Made by a program: the position numbers and the translations under genes. 12,467 nucleotides of DNA from Proteobacteria bacterium UBA1847 (lineage in GTDB: Bacteria > Pseudomonadota > Gammaproteobacteria > Steroidobacterales > Woeseiaceae). Of this stretch, positions 1-9,293 are shown piece by piece; within the stretch, counting starts at the first letter, position 1, and every line of letters begins with the position of its first letter. The notes under the pieces were generated by a model, which saw nothing but the letters and a program-made list of their open reading frames with translations, had not been told where the DNA came from and did no database searches. The stretch spans positions 1 through 12,467 of the forward strand of contig DDIP01000428.1 in assembly GCA_002338605.1 (NCBI GenBank). Direction: 5' to 3'.

Positions 1-427
1 CCGCCGTGCCCGCCGCCAAACGTGTATTGCCTGACGGATCCGTACTTGGGATCGATGTCGATATATCAGTCTTGCAGCTTGCAAGGGAAAGAGCGGACCG
101 TGAACGGCGCTATCAAGAGTCACGCCATTGCCGCGTCATGATGACAATTCGCCCGGGCCATTCTACTACGCCGATCCAAACAGACTTGTTCACGACCTTG
201 AAGGGGCGGGCTTTAACGTTGAGCATTTAGAAGTCGTTTACGTTGATGTGATGGAGGCGACGTCGGATACGGAACTGGTAGACTGGGCTCGCACGTTTGG
301 GATGTCCCGTCTGCTTCAGCGCCCAGACAGCTGTGAAATAACCATCATCCGATCGTCAGATGAATTCGATTGGCAGCAACTAGAAGCAAGTTCTGGCGGA
401 CCGATATATCTCAGTCGGAATTGTTGA
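1..427 (+). pseudogene. Decayed class I SAM-dependent methyltransferase, 5' end outside window
   Basis: Two pieces of one methyltransferase are read in different frames. The first, in frame 3 from the window edge to about position 125, shows the end of the SAM-binding region: a VLPDGSVLGIDVD strand, with the acidic residue expected to hold the SAM ribose, followed by an LARERADRE helix. The second, in frame 2 from about 128 to 427, shows the C-terminal part typical of UbiE/arsenite-methyltransferase-like proteins: PFYYADP, then LEGAGFNVEHLEV and a WARTFGMSRLL helix. The roughly 80 to 100 residues that should lie between them (motifs II to IV and the post-motif 'RVLKPGG' loop) are absent, and the frame changes at the junction. 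I therefore read this as a pseudogene with an internal deletion plus a frameshift, not a sequencing slip. Its last 40 codons run into the next remnant. The substrate is unknown. Confidence 0.6.
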
Positions 428-569
428 CCGGCTTCGTGTCAAGCGCTCACCGATCATGCTCGGGAACGGCATTCGGTTATTCGGCCAGCACCCGGTCTCT
501 CCAACGCTTATGCATATCGATACGAAAGACTACAGTGACGGTTATGTTTTTCAATCGTTTCACTTCTAG
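384..569 (+). pseudogene. C-terminal remnant of a RibD_C / dihydrofolate-reductase-like protein
   Basis: Frame 3 between an in-frame TAG at 381 and a TAG at 567 encodes about 61 residues with the end of the RibD C-terminal/DHFR-like reductase fold: GIVDRLRVKRSPIMLGNG, then IRLFG, and a final DYSDGYVFQSF strand. This follows the family pattern 'GLVDEL.L...PVLLG.G.RLF' and the terminal 'DG.V...Y' strand. The NADPH-binding N-terminal two thirds are missing. There is no start codon or ribosome-binding site that would make sense, and the first codons overlap the tail of the methyltransferase remnant in another frame. It is gene debris and should not be active. The assignment rests on pattern recognition alone. 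Confidence 0.55.
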
Positions 570-590
570 CCAGCTTTAGTCGCAGATCAA

Positions 591-755
591 ATGATTGCCA
601 GGAACAAGTGCTGCCAATGTGGACATGAATGGGCTGACAAACCGATAGGGTTTGCGCAGTTTCATGCGTGTCCTGCGTGCGGTTCGGCGTACTGGGTGTG
701 GACCGACTACCCGGATCCGGAAGCAAACGAGCCTTCACGCGAGGATTCGAAATGA
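591..755 (+). CDS. Small zinc-ribbon protein, 54 residues
   Basis: ATG at 591 opens a 54-codon frame ending at TGA 753-755. It carries two CxxC knuckles about 17 residues apart: CCQCGHEW (Cys7 and Cys10, with an extra Cys8) and CPACGS (Cys27 and Cys30), followed by an aromatic YWVWTDYP stretch and an acidic tail (residues 44-54). Four cysteines in this spacing are expected to bind one zinc as a rubredoxin-like zinc ribbon. The family is recurrent among very short hypothetical proteins, and I know no function for it. An in-frame stop at 567 and the lack of other start codons make 591 the only possible start. There is no good Shine-Dalgarno sequence before it. It sits between decayed genes, so it may be a surviving intact gene or an unexpressed relic. 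The preserved zinc ligands argue for a real gene. Confidence 0.55.
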   Translation: MIARNKCCQCGHEWADKPIGFAQFHACPACGSAYWVWTDYPDPEANEPSREDSK

Positions 756-773
756 CAATGAATTTCCCCGCTG

Positions 774-794
774 TCTTGGGTAGCACACCCAAGA
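774..794. other. Perfect 8-bp hairpin after the zinc-ribbon ORF
   Basis: TCTTGGGT (774-781) and ACCCAAGA (787-794) are exact inverted copies around a 5-base loop, 18 bases after the zinc-ribbon stop codon. No T-run follows on either strand, so it is a poor intrinsic terminator. It may be a transcript-end hairpin or chance. The rest of 756-983 holds no supportable gene. Confidence 0.35.
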
Positions 795-939
795 ACTCAA
801 GCAACAAGATACTCCCTGACCTTTGGCTCAATCCCGTCGGCCAGGTGATAAACTGTCAAACGATGACTGGGGACCCAAAGCAGGGGTTGAAGTCAGGTCC
901 TCGTTGTGGCCCTTCGTTACTGGCGGGATATCGGTAGGT

Positions 940-990
940 AATTTGGCACATTTTTCCATTTGTAACCCATTAGGTGGCAAATTTTGGCAT
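940..990. repeat. Short imperfect direct repeats next to a truncated gene, possible insertion scar
   Basis: GGCACATTTT (945-954) and GGCAAATTTT (976-985) match at 9 of 10 positions, 31 bases apart. A further TTTGGCA/TTTTGGCA pair lies at 942-948 and 983-989. The stretch is AT-rich compared with its surroundings and ends where recognisable acyltransferase-like coding begins. Closely spaced short repeats of this sort occur at the ends of some insertion sequences. I cannot identify a family and no transposase is near, so an element end is only a hypothesis. Confidence 0.25.
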
Positions 991-1418
991 CCGGCAAACC
1001 GATACTCTCGATTCTGAGTGATTGGTACTTCACGTCAAAGCCCTTCGAATTGCGTCGGAACGGTGAATTGTATGAACGTTTGGGCGCCAGGTTCTATAAA
1101 AAGTACGTGCCAACGTCAGGCGATGTAATCACTCGTTTTCGAAAAAAGAAGCGGCTCAAGATCCATCAAGCTGGACGACGCAAGGCGCTCGAAGAACACG
1201 AAAAGCAAACCCGCACATGGGAATGGCGTCATCTTGTTTCGGCAATAATTTTACAGGCGTGGGCGATTTTTGCCGGATTCACCATTGGGGCGGAGCATTT
1301 CTGGATCAGCACGATGATCAACCTGGTCGTAAATATTTACCCGATTATCGTGCAGCGCTTCAATCGAGCCAGAATAGTGCTCTGCCTCGGAAGAATGCGA
1401 GCTGACAAATCGCTGTAA
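984..1418 (+). CDS. CrtO-type (glycosyl-diaponeurosporenoate acyltransferase-like) membrane protein, probably N-terminally shortened
   Basis: The 144-residue product resembles the small CrtO-like acyltransferase family. It has a basic region with YERLGARFYKKYVPTSGD (residues about 29-46), a charged stretch rich in Arg/Lys (about 50-75), and then two hydrophobic segments (about 84-103 and 107-123). It ends in the family-typical NLVVNIYPIIVQRFNRAR. Members of this family usually begin with an extra N-terminal membrane helix that is not seen here. An in-frame TAA at 963 prevents a longer frame, and the only start is TTG 984, preceded by AGGTGG with a 6-base spacing. It could be an N-terminally truncated gene that has acquired a usable start, or a pseudogene. 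It would sit in the inner membrane. The true substrate is unknown; carotenoid or lipid acylation is only the family name, and no carotenoid genes are nearby. It converges with the cytidine deaminase gene across 122 bases (1419-1540) in which I see no clear terminator. Confidence 0.55.
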   Translation: MASGKPILSILSDWYFTSKPFELRRNGELYERLGARFYKKYVPTSGDVITRFRKKKRLKIHQAGRRKALEEHEKQTRTWEWRHLVSAIILQAWAIFAGFTIGAEHFWISTMINLVVNIYPIIVQRFNRARIVLCLGRMRADKSL

Positions 1419-1540
1419 CGCCCGCTTAACGCCACTCGAGGGATGGTCACCGGCTGCAAGGGGCCGCACAATCACCGGTCGAATAAATGAATGTAAACCG
1501 AAAGTTGCACCGAACCGGAATACCTGTGGCAAACCGCCAG

Positions 1541-1939
1541 CTAGTCGAGATGAAATCCCGCCGGCAGTAGTTCCGCAATGGAATATCGTTGCCACTCATT
1601 ACTGTCATCCATCGCAATAATGACGGTGTCGCCATCAGCGAATTCCTGGATGCGTTGCCGACACCCACCACAGGGTGTGCACGATGACGGCTCGCCCACA
1701 CCACCCACTACAGCAATTTTAGCGATTCGCTTGCCGCCTTCCTGCACCATGGCGGCAATTGCTGCCGCTTCGGCGCAACTGCCCAGGGGGTAGGCGGCAT
1801 TTTCAATATTGCACCCGACGTGCATGCGGCCGTTGTCGTCAACGATGGCGGCGCCGACGGAATAACCCGAATAGCGACTGTAGGCGTTGAGCCGCGCATC
1901 TTTCGCGGCGTTGATCAGGTCTTCGTCCGCTATGGTCAT
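1541..1939 (-). CDS. cdd: Cytidine deaminase, tetrameric type
   Basis: This 132-residue protein hydrolyses cytidine and deoxycytidine to uridine and deoxyuridine plus ammonia in the cytoplasm. The length is typical of the small homotetrameric enzymes. Motifs in order are a YSGYSVGAAI strand, NIENAAYPLGSCAEAAAI with the zinc-ligand Cys and the proton-shuttling Glu in CAE, and PCGGCRQ with the other two zinc cysteines. The usual Arg after CAE is replaced by Ala, as I believe also occurs in some proteobacterial members. I chose the ATG at 1937-1939 because the family begins at 'DLINAAKDAR'; the open frame extends further upstream but lies inside preA. That ATG overlaps the preA stop (ATGA), indicating translational coupling. 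It is the last gene of the pyrimidine operon and feeds cytidine into the uracil branch. A uridine-cleaving enzyme is needed between them and is not in the window. Confidence 0.93.
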   Translation of the reverse strand: MTIADEDLINAAKDARLNAYSRYSGYSVGAAIVDDNGRMHVGCNIENAAYPLGSCAEAAAIAAMVQEGGKRIAKIAVVGGVGEPSSCTPCGGCRQRIQEFADGDTVIIAMDDSNEWQRYSIAELLPAGFHLD

Positions 1940-3240
1940 GACGTTTCCGTTTTGCGCATGGGGTTGTTCGGATGTTCTGTCCATTGCAATTTCTCTGCCG
2001 TAATTTCCGCGCCGGTACGTGGGTCGATACCGGCGGTCAGCTGTTGCATCGAAATACAGCCGTCGACCGGGCAGACGCTGACACACAAATTGCAACCTAC
2101 GCATTCGTCATCGATGACTTCGAAACGTCGCTCACCGTTCACCGTGTCGGTTATTGCCTGGTGCGACGTATCCTCACACACGACATGGCAACGTCCGCAC
2201 TGAATGCAGAGGTCCTGGTCGATGACGGCTTTCTCAACGTAGTTCAGGTTCAGGTGCTGCCAGTCGGTCACGCTGGGAACGGCCTTGCCGATCAGTTGAT
2301 CAAGACGGATCGCCTTGTCGTCGAGGAAGTTGCTCAGCCCGTCGACCAGGTCGTCGATGATCTTGAATCCATAGACCATTGCCGCCGTGCAAACCTGAAC
2401 GTTGCTCGCCCCGAGGGCAAGGAAATCGACCGCGTCACGCCAGTCTGTGATGCCGCCGATACCGGAAATCGGCAGTTTCGCCGTCTCCCTGGTGCGCGCG
2501 ATTTCCGCGACCATGTTGAGCGCAATGGGCTTGACCGCTTCTCCGCAGTAGCCGCCATGCGTTCCCAGGCCATCCGTGGTCGGATACATCGTGAGCGAGT
2601 CGTAATCCACCCGCATGATCGAATTGATCGTGTTGATCAATGACACGGCATCCGCGCCGCCATCCTGTGCCGCCCTGGCCGGTGGCAGGATGTTCGTGAT
2701 GTTGGGCGTCAGTTTGACGATGACCGGCACCGACGCCGCCGCCTTGGCCCATTCCGTGGCCATCTGGATGTACTCCGGAACCTGGCCTACGGCCGCGCCC
2801 ATGCCGCGTTCGGACATGCCGTGCGGGCAGCCGAAGTTCAGTTCAAAGCCGTCGACGCCGGTGTCCTCGATCATCGGAATGTATTTCGCCCAACTTTGCT
2901 CGTTCATTGGCAACATCACCGACGCAATCAGGGCCCGGTCAGGCCAGTCTTTTTTGACTTGACGCAATTCGTCGAGATTGGTCTTCAAGGGTCGGTCCGT
3001 GATCAGCTCGATGTTGTTAAAGCCAATGACGCGCCGGTCGTTGCTGTGCAGTGCGCTGTAGCGCGGACCGCTGACGTTGACGATGTGCGGGTCCTCGCCG
3101 AGGGTTTTCCAGACTGCGCCACCCCAGCCGGCCTCGAAGGCACGGTTGACGTTGTAGGCCTTGTCGGTCGGCGGCGCTGACGCCAGCCAGAACGGGTTCG
3201 GGGAGGCGATACCGAGGAACGTTGTCTTCAGGTCAGCCAT
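1936..3240 (-). CDS. preA: NAD-dependent dihydropyrimidine dehydrogenase, catalytic subunit PreA
   Basis: This 434-residue FMN/Fe-S protein reduces uracil and thymine to their 5,6-dihydro forms, working with PreT as a bacterial counterpart of eukaryotic dihydropyrimidine dehydrogenase. Residues about 1-310 form a dihydroorotate-dehydrogenase-like FMN barrel. The active-site loop is NFGCPHGMSERGMG, with Cys138 as the expected general acid, and LINTINS (201-207) supplies substrate-binding Asn/Thr. The C-terminus has two [4Fe-4S] ferredoxin motifs: Cys345, 348, 351, 355 and Cys380, 383, 386, 390 followed by Pro. ATG 3240 is preceded by GAGGAA at a suitable distance. The gene starts 2 bases after the preT stop and overlaps cdd by 4 bases. 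The residue before the catalytic Cys is Gly, where mammalian enzymes have Ser. Confidence 0.95.
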   Translation of the reverse strand: MADLKTTFLGIASPNPFWLASAPPTDKAYNVNRAFEAGWGGAVWKTLGEDPHIVNVSGPRYSALHSNDRRVIGFNNIELITDRPLKTNLDELRQVKKDWPDRALIASVMLPMNEQSWAKYIPMIEDTGVDGFELNFGCPHGMSERGMGAAVGQVPEYIQMATEWAKAAASVPVIVKLTPNITNILPPARAAQDGGADAVSLINTINSIMRVDYDSLTMYPTTDGLGTHGGYCGEAVKPIALNMVAEIARTRETAKLPISGIGGITDWRDAVDFLALGASNVQVCTAAMVYGFKIIDDLVDGLSNFLDDKAIRLDQLIGKAVPSVTDWQHLNLNYVEKAVIDQDLCIQCGRCHVVCEDTSHQAITDTVNGERRFEVIDDECVGCNLCVSVCPVDGCISMQQLTAGIDPRTGAEITAEKLQWTEHPNNPMRKTETS

Positions 3241-3242
3241 GG

Positions 3243-4535
3243 TCAGTTCTTCCTCAGCGCGCGATCGATGTCGATCGCTGCTATTTTTCCGTGTTGCACC
3301 GCGCTGACCGTCAGGTCCTCGCCGCCGGCAACGCAGTCACCGCCAGCCCAGACTCCTGGCATGGACGTACGATGATGTCCGTCTACCTTGATGCGCCCGG
3401 TTTCCTGTTCCAGTGCGCCGTATCCGTCAGCGTTCAGTTTCTGGCCAATTGCCTTGAAGACGATGTCAGCGTCAAGTTTCAGACCTTCCGCGAACTCAAC
3501 GGCCGTCACGTGACCGTTACCGACAATGCGCCGTGGACTGGCGTGATAATGAATGCGCACGCCGCTGGTCTGCGCCAGCGCCTGCTCGAAAACGCTGGCA
3601 CTCATTTGCTCGGGCCCGCGCCGATACACCATGTGAACATTCTCGGCGCCGAGTCGCTTGCTCTGCACCGCGACATCGATTGCCGTCATGCCGCCGCCGA
3701 TGACGACGACATTGCGGCCAACCGGCAGGGTGCTCTTGTCCTCGGCCTGTCGCAACGTCGCGATGTATTCGATAGCGTTCTCGACACCGTCCAGGTCTTC
3801 GCCGTCGATACCGAGTTCATTTGAGTCCGCAAGCCCGATACCGACGAAGACCGCATCAAATTTCTTGCACAGCATCGCGAGGCCATCTTCCGCTGCAAGC
3901 GGCGAGGCATTTTTCAATTCGATGCCGCCGATTGCGAGGATGTAATCAATTTCTTTTTGCGCAAAATCATTGACGGTCTTGTAGGCCGCAATGCCGTATT
4001 CGTTCAGGCCGCCGGCTTTCGCATCGCGATTGAAGATGACGATATCGTGGCCGAGCATCGAAAGTCGATGCGCGCAGGACAACCCGGCCGGGCCGCCGCC
4101 AACGACAGCGACTTTTTTGCCGCTCGATGGTGCTCGCTCGAAGAGCTGTGTGCCGGTTTCAAGAATCGGGTCCGTCGCATAGCGTTGCAGCAGGCCGATT
4201 TCGACGGGCTTTTCTTCGTGCGTGTTGCGGACGCAGGCTTCCTCGCAGAGGATCTCGGTCGGGCAGACCCGGGCGCACATGCCGCCCATGATGTTTTCAC
4301 GAAGAATCGTGTGCGCTGACCCGCGGATATTGTCGCTGCGGATTTTTTGAATGAATGCAGGAATGTCGATACCGGTGGGACAGGCCGTCGTGCAGGGTGC
4401 GTCATAACAGAAGTAGCAGCGGTCCGCTTCAATCAGGGCTTCGGATCGCGACAGCGGCGGATGCAGATCGGCGAAATTCTCGTCGATCTCCGACCTGGCC
4501 AGGCGTCCCGCCCTGATGCGATCGTCGCTGCTCAT
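3243..4535 (-). CDS. preT: NAD-dependent dihydropyrimidine dehydrogenase, electron-transfer subunit PreT
   Basis: This 430-residue FAD/Fe-S subunit carries electrons between NAD(P)H and PreA. The N-terminal region (about 1-110) is the glutamate-synthase-beta/DPD-like Fe-S domain with cysteines 40, 43, 48, 52 (CYFCYDAPC...ACP) and 87, 91, 97, 101. It is followed by an FAD-binding GGGPAG at 146-151, an NAD(P)-binding VVVIGGGMTA around 276-285, and the closing FAD motif GVWAGGDCVAGGEDL near 394-408. The length agrees with E. coli-type PreT. ATG 4535 has a weak AGG about 8 bases upstream. The gene lies between dihydropyrimidinase (9-base gap) and preA (2-base gap), so the two subunits are made from neighbouring cistrons. 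A plain glutamate synthase small subunit is the alternative, but the preA neighbour excludes it in practice. Confidence 0.95.
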   Translation of the reverse strand: MSSDDRIRAGRLARSEIDENFADLHPPLSRSEALIEADRCYFCYDAPCTTACPTGIDIPAFIQKIRSDNIRGSAHTILRENIMGGMCARVCPTEILCEEACVRNTHEEKPVEIGLLQRYATDPILETGTQLFERAPSSGKKVAVVGGGPAGLSCAHRLSMLGHDIVIFNRDAKAGGLNEYGIAAYKTVNDFAQKEIDYILAIGGIELKNASPLAAEDGLAMLCKKFDAVFVGIGLADSNELGIDGEDLDGVENAIEYIATLRQAEDKSTLPVGRNVVVIGGGMTAIDVAVQSKRLGAENVHMVYRRGPEQMSASVFEQALAQTSGVRIHYHASPRRIVGNGHVTAVEFAEGLKLDADIVFKAIGQKLNADGYGALEQETGRIKVDGHHRTSMPGVWAGGDCVAGGEDLTVSAVQHGKIAAIDIDRALRKN

Positions 4536-4544
4536 GACGATAAC

Positions 4545-7459
<2,915 letters not shown>

Positions 7460-7475
7460 ACTGTTCCCCAATGCA

Positions 7476-8348
7476 TTAGTCGTCGGTTAGCGGGCCGTAG
7501 GTTTCGGGGCGACGGTCACGGAAGAACTGCCAGGTATCGCGAACCTCACGCACCATGTCCAGGTCGATGTCATGCACGAGCAACTCGTCGTCGCCATAGC
7601 TGGCCTGAGCCTCGATCGCGCCGCGCGGATTGACGATGTAGCTCGAACCGTAGAATTCGCCCATTCTCTCGGCCCAGGGCTCTTCCTTGCCGATACGATT
7701 GATCGCGCCGATAAACACGCCGTTCGCCGCGGCCGATGCCGGCTGTTCAAGTTCCCACAGGTACTTGCTGAGACCGGCAACGGTGGCGGACGGATTGACG
7801 ATGTACTCCGCACCGTTCAGCGCCAGCGCACGCCAGCCTTCGGGGAAATGGCGGTCGTAGCAGATGTAGACACCCAGTTTCAGGTAGGCCGTATCGAACA
7901 CCGGCCAGCCCGAGTCACCCGGCTTGAAGAAGAATTTCTCATAAAAGCCCGGGTCGACCTGTGGTATGTGCGTTTTGCGATATTTACCGAGGTACTTGCC
8001 ATCCGCGTCAATGACCGCTGCCGTGTTGTAGTAGACGCCGGTCATGTGTTCCTCGTAAATCGGAACGACGATCACCATGTTGTACTTCTTCGCATACTCC
8101 TGCATCAGGCGGGTCGTGTGGCCGTCCGGAATTTTCTCGGCCGCTGCGTACCACTTGCGATCCTGACTGGGGCAAAAATAGGGTTGCGTGAAGACTTCCT
8201 GGAAGCAGAGTATCTGCACTCCCTGTTTACCCGCATCCTCAATGTAGGGAATGTGTGCCTCGATCATGCGATCGCGTATTTCGTCGGGCTTCATCGAGCC
8301 GTCGCCCTTGAGCGCCATCTGGATGAGTCCGCACTTAACCTTTGCCAT
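7476..8348 (-). CDS. Beta-ureidopropionase (N-carbamoyl-beta-alanine amidohydrolase), nitrilase superfamily
   Basis: This 290-residue carbon-nitrogen hydrolase cleaves N-carbamoyl-beta-alanine to beta-alanine, CO2 and ammonia, the last step of reductive uracil breakdown. The nitrilase triad is clear: Glu51 in CFQEVF, Lys125 in KYRKTHIPQ and Cys163 in YICYDRHFPE. The second structural Glu is Glu137 (PGFYEKF). The KTHIP...DPGFYEKFFF and NPSATVAGLSKYLWELEQPA blocks are typical of the beta-alanine synthase branch rather than of true nitrilases. N-carbamoyl-D-amino-acid hydrolase is a less likely alternative. I chose ATG 8348, which has a GGGGG ribosome-binding site about 7 bases upstream, over a TTG two codons earlier. 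It is the first gene of the tight six-gene cluster, with a 68-base spacer from the phosphatase gene before it. Confidence 0.92.
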   Translation of the reverse strand: MAKVKCGLIQMALKGDGSMKPDEIRDRMIEAHIPYIEDAGKQGVQILCFQEVFTQPYFCPSQDRKWYAAAEKIPDGHTTRLMQEYAKKYNMVIVVPIYEEHMTGVYYNTAAVIDADGKYLGKYRKTHIPQVDPGFYEKFFFKPGDSGWPVFDTAYLKLGVYICYDRHFPEGWRALALNGAEYIVNPSATVAGLSKYLWELEQPASAAANGVFIGAINRIGKEEPWAERMGEFYGSSYIVNPRGAIEAQASYGDDELLVHDIDLDMVREVRDTWQFFRDRRPETYGPLTDD

Positions 8349-8416
8349 GATCAACCCCCGTAGATCTGTTTCTTTTCAATATGTTACAGCCGAATCGATT
8401 GTAGAGGATACGCCTT
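8349..8416 (-). promoter_or_regulatory. Leader of the pyrimidine operon with possible promoter
   Basis: The 68 bases between the phosphatase stop and the ureidopropionase start contain TACAAT on the minus strand (8403-8398), one base from the consensus -10 box and about 50 bases before the ATG. They also hold a GGGGG ribosome-binding site. No good -35 box is seen 16 to 18 bases further up, and no intrinsic terminator follows the phosphatase gene. The operon may therefore have its own promoter or be read through from the phosphatase. Confidence 0.25.
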
Positions 8417-9226
8417 TTACTCGACCGAAGTCCACGAACCGTGCATGGGATTCGGCAGGATGTACCAGCCGGAGCCCCAGTAGTCACGGTAACGTTCAAC
8501 ATCCTCGAGGCGATTTGCCTGTGTTCCTGCCCTTGTGCAACCGCCGGCCGGGTTGTCTCGGACGCAAGGAATAAAATCGCTCAGGTCGTCACCCACCAGC
8601 ATGATCACCCGGTGTGTTTTGGCCACGTGTTGGCGCCGGGTGAGTTTTTCACGATCCCACTCCGGTCTTTCGTTAGCGAGCATCACGTAGCCGGGCTCAA
8701 CATCGATGCCGAGTTCGCGCACGTCGTCAATCGTTGTCTGTTTTTGCGGACAAAAGACGTCGTTACCCTCGATCGGCTGGCAAGGACGGTTGGTCACGAA
8801 AAAAACCGTGACGCCCAACGCCCGTGCTGCGGCAACGAATTCCACAACACCGCGCACGGGCGTCGCATCGACGCCGGCACTCCATGTATCGAGTTTGTGG
8901 TTGGCAAACGGACGTTCGAACGTGAGCTGGAAATCGACATTGCTCACGACGGTTTCGTCAATGTCGAGAATGACAGCCGGCGGAAGATTCGGGTCGACGT
9001 CCTGGCCCGGCAGGGCAGTCCACGCGCTATCTGCGATCAAGCGCGGAAGGTCGCGAGTGGCTTCAGCATAAACCTGTGTGACTATAGCCTGGTATTCGGC
9101 CGAGTATTTGACCCAGGACAAACCGAGATCGCTGGTACGCTCGACTTCGTGCTTATGCACGGGGTGTGCACACGCGGCCAGAATCAAACTGAGTACAACC
9201 ATTGCCAAGGTTTTCATTTGTTGCAT
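8417..9226 (-). CDS. Lipoprotein acid phosphatase / 5'-nucleotidase, e(P4) class (HAD superfamily)
   Basis: This 269-residue envelope lipoprotein belongs to the class C acid phosphatases, which remove phosphate from nucleoside monophosphates. Residues 1-18 form a short signal peptide ending in a lipobox LAAC, with Cys19 as the lipidation site. The HAD core follows: DIDET (Asp88 nucleophile, Asp90 acid/base), FFVTNR (Thr145), Lys194, and GDDLSDF (Asp213, Asp214, Asp217) for magnesium. Four extra cysteines (149, 159, 221, 230) lie in two loops and could form disulfides outside the cytoplasm. ATG 9226 is chosen because AGGAG lies 5 bases upstream; the next ATG, three codons on, would sit too far from it. 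It faces the nucleotidase gene across a 67-base spacer and points toward the pyrimidine operon. Confidence 0.9.
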   Translation of the reverse strand: MQQMKTLAMVVLSLILAACAHPVHKHEVERTSDLGLSWVKYSAEYQAIVTQVYAEATRDLPRLIADSAWTALPGQDVDPNLPPAVILDIDETVVSNVDFQLTFERPFANHKLDTWSAGVDATPVRGVVEFVAAARALGVTVFFVTNRPCQPIEGNDVFCPQKQTTIDDVRELGIDVEPGYVMLANERPEWDREKLTRRQHVAKTHRVIMLVGDDLSDFIPCVRDNPAGGCTRAGTQANRLEDVERYRDYWGSGWYILPNPMHGSWTSVE

Positions 9227-9293
9227 GCCGGCTCCTGATGCCACTGGACGGCCATTCAGGTTAGCATGTTGATGAATATTCAGGGATACCACT
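9227..9293. promoter_or_regulatory. Divergent intergenic region between two lipoprotein phosphatase genes
   Basis: This 67-base spacer must hold the start signals of both genes, unless promoters lie inside coding sequence. It contains the ribosome-binding sites AGGAG (minus) and AGGGA (plus), an ATTCAGG direct repeat at 9254-9260 and 9278-9284 (24 bases apart), and a perfect 10-base palindrome TGAATATTCA at 9273-9282. The palindrome and repeat could be an operator or chance; no confident -35/-10 pair is visible. Confidence 0.35.

Noticed and set aside
508..831. A 107-codon minus-strand frame across the zinc-ribbon region
   Set aside because: No motif or domain is visible, and it is antisense to the zinc ribbon and the RibD_C remnant, which both show family patterns.
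668..937. An 89-codon plus-strand frame after the zinc ribbon
   Set aside because: Low-complexity, no family pattern, and it overlaps the zinc-ribbon gene in another frame.
1419..1540. Possible terminator between the acyltransferase-like gene and cdd
   Set aside because: Only short 4-base stems and a repeated CCGGTGA were found, with no T-run, so I do not call a terminator.
1972..2643. A 223-codon plus-strand frame inside preA
   Set aside because: Antisense shadow of a well-supported Fe-S flavoprotein.
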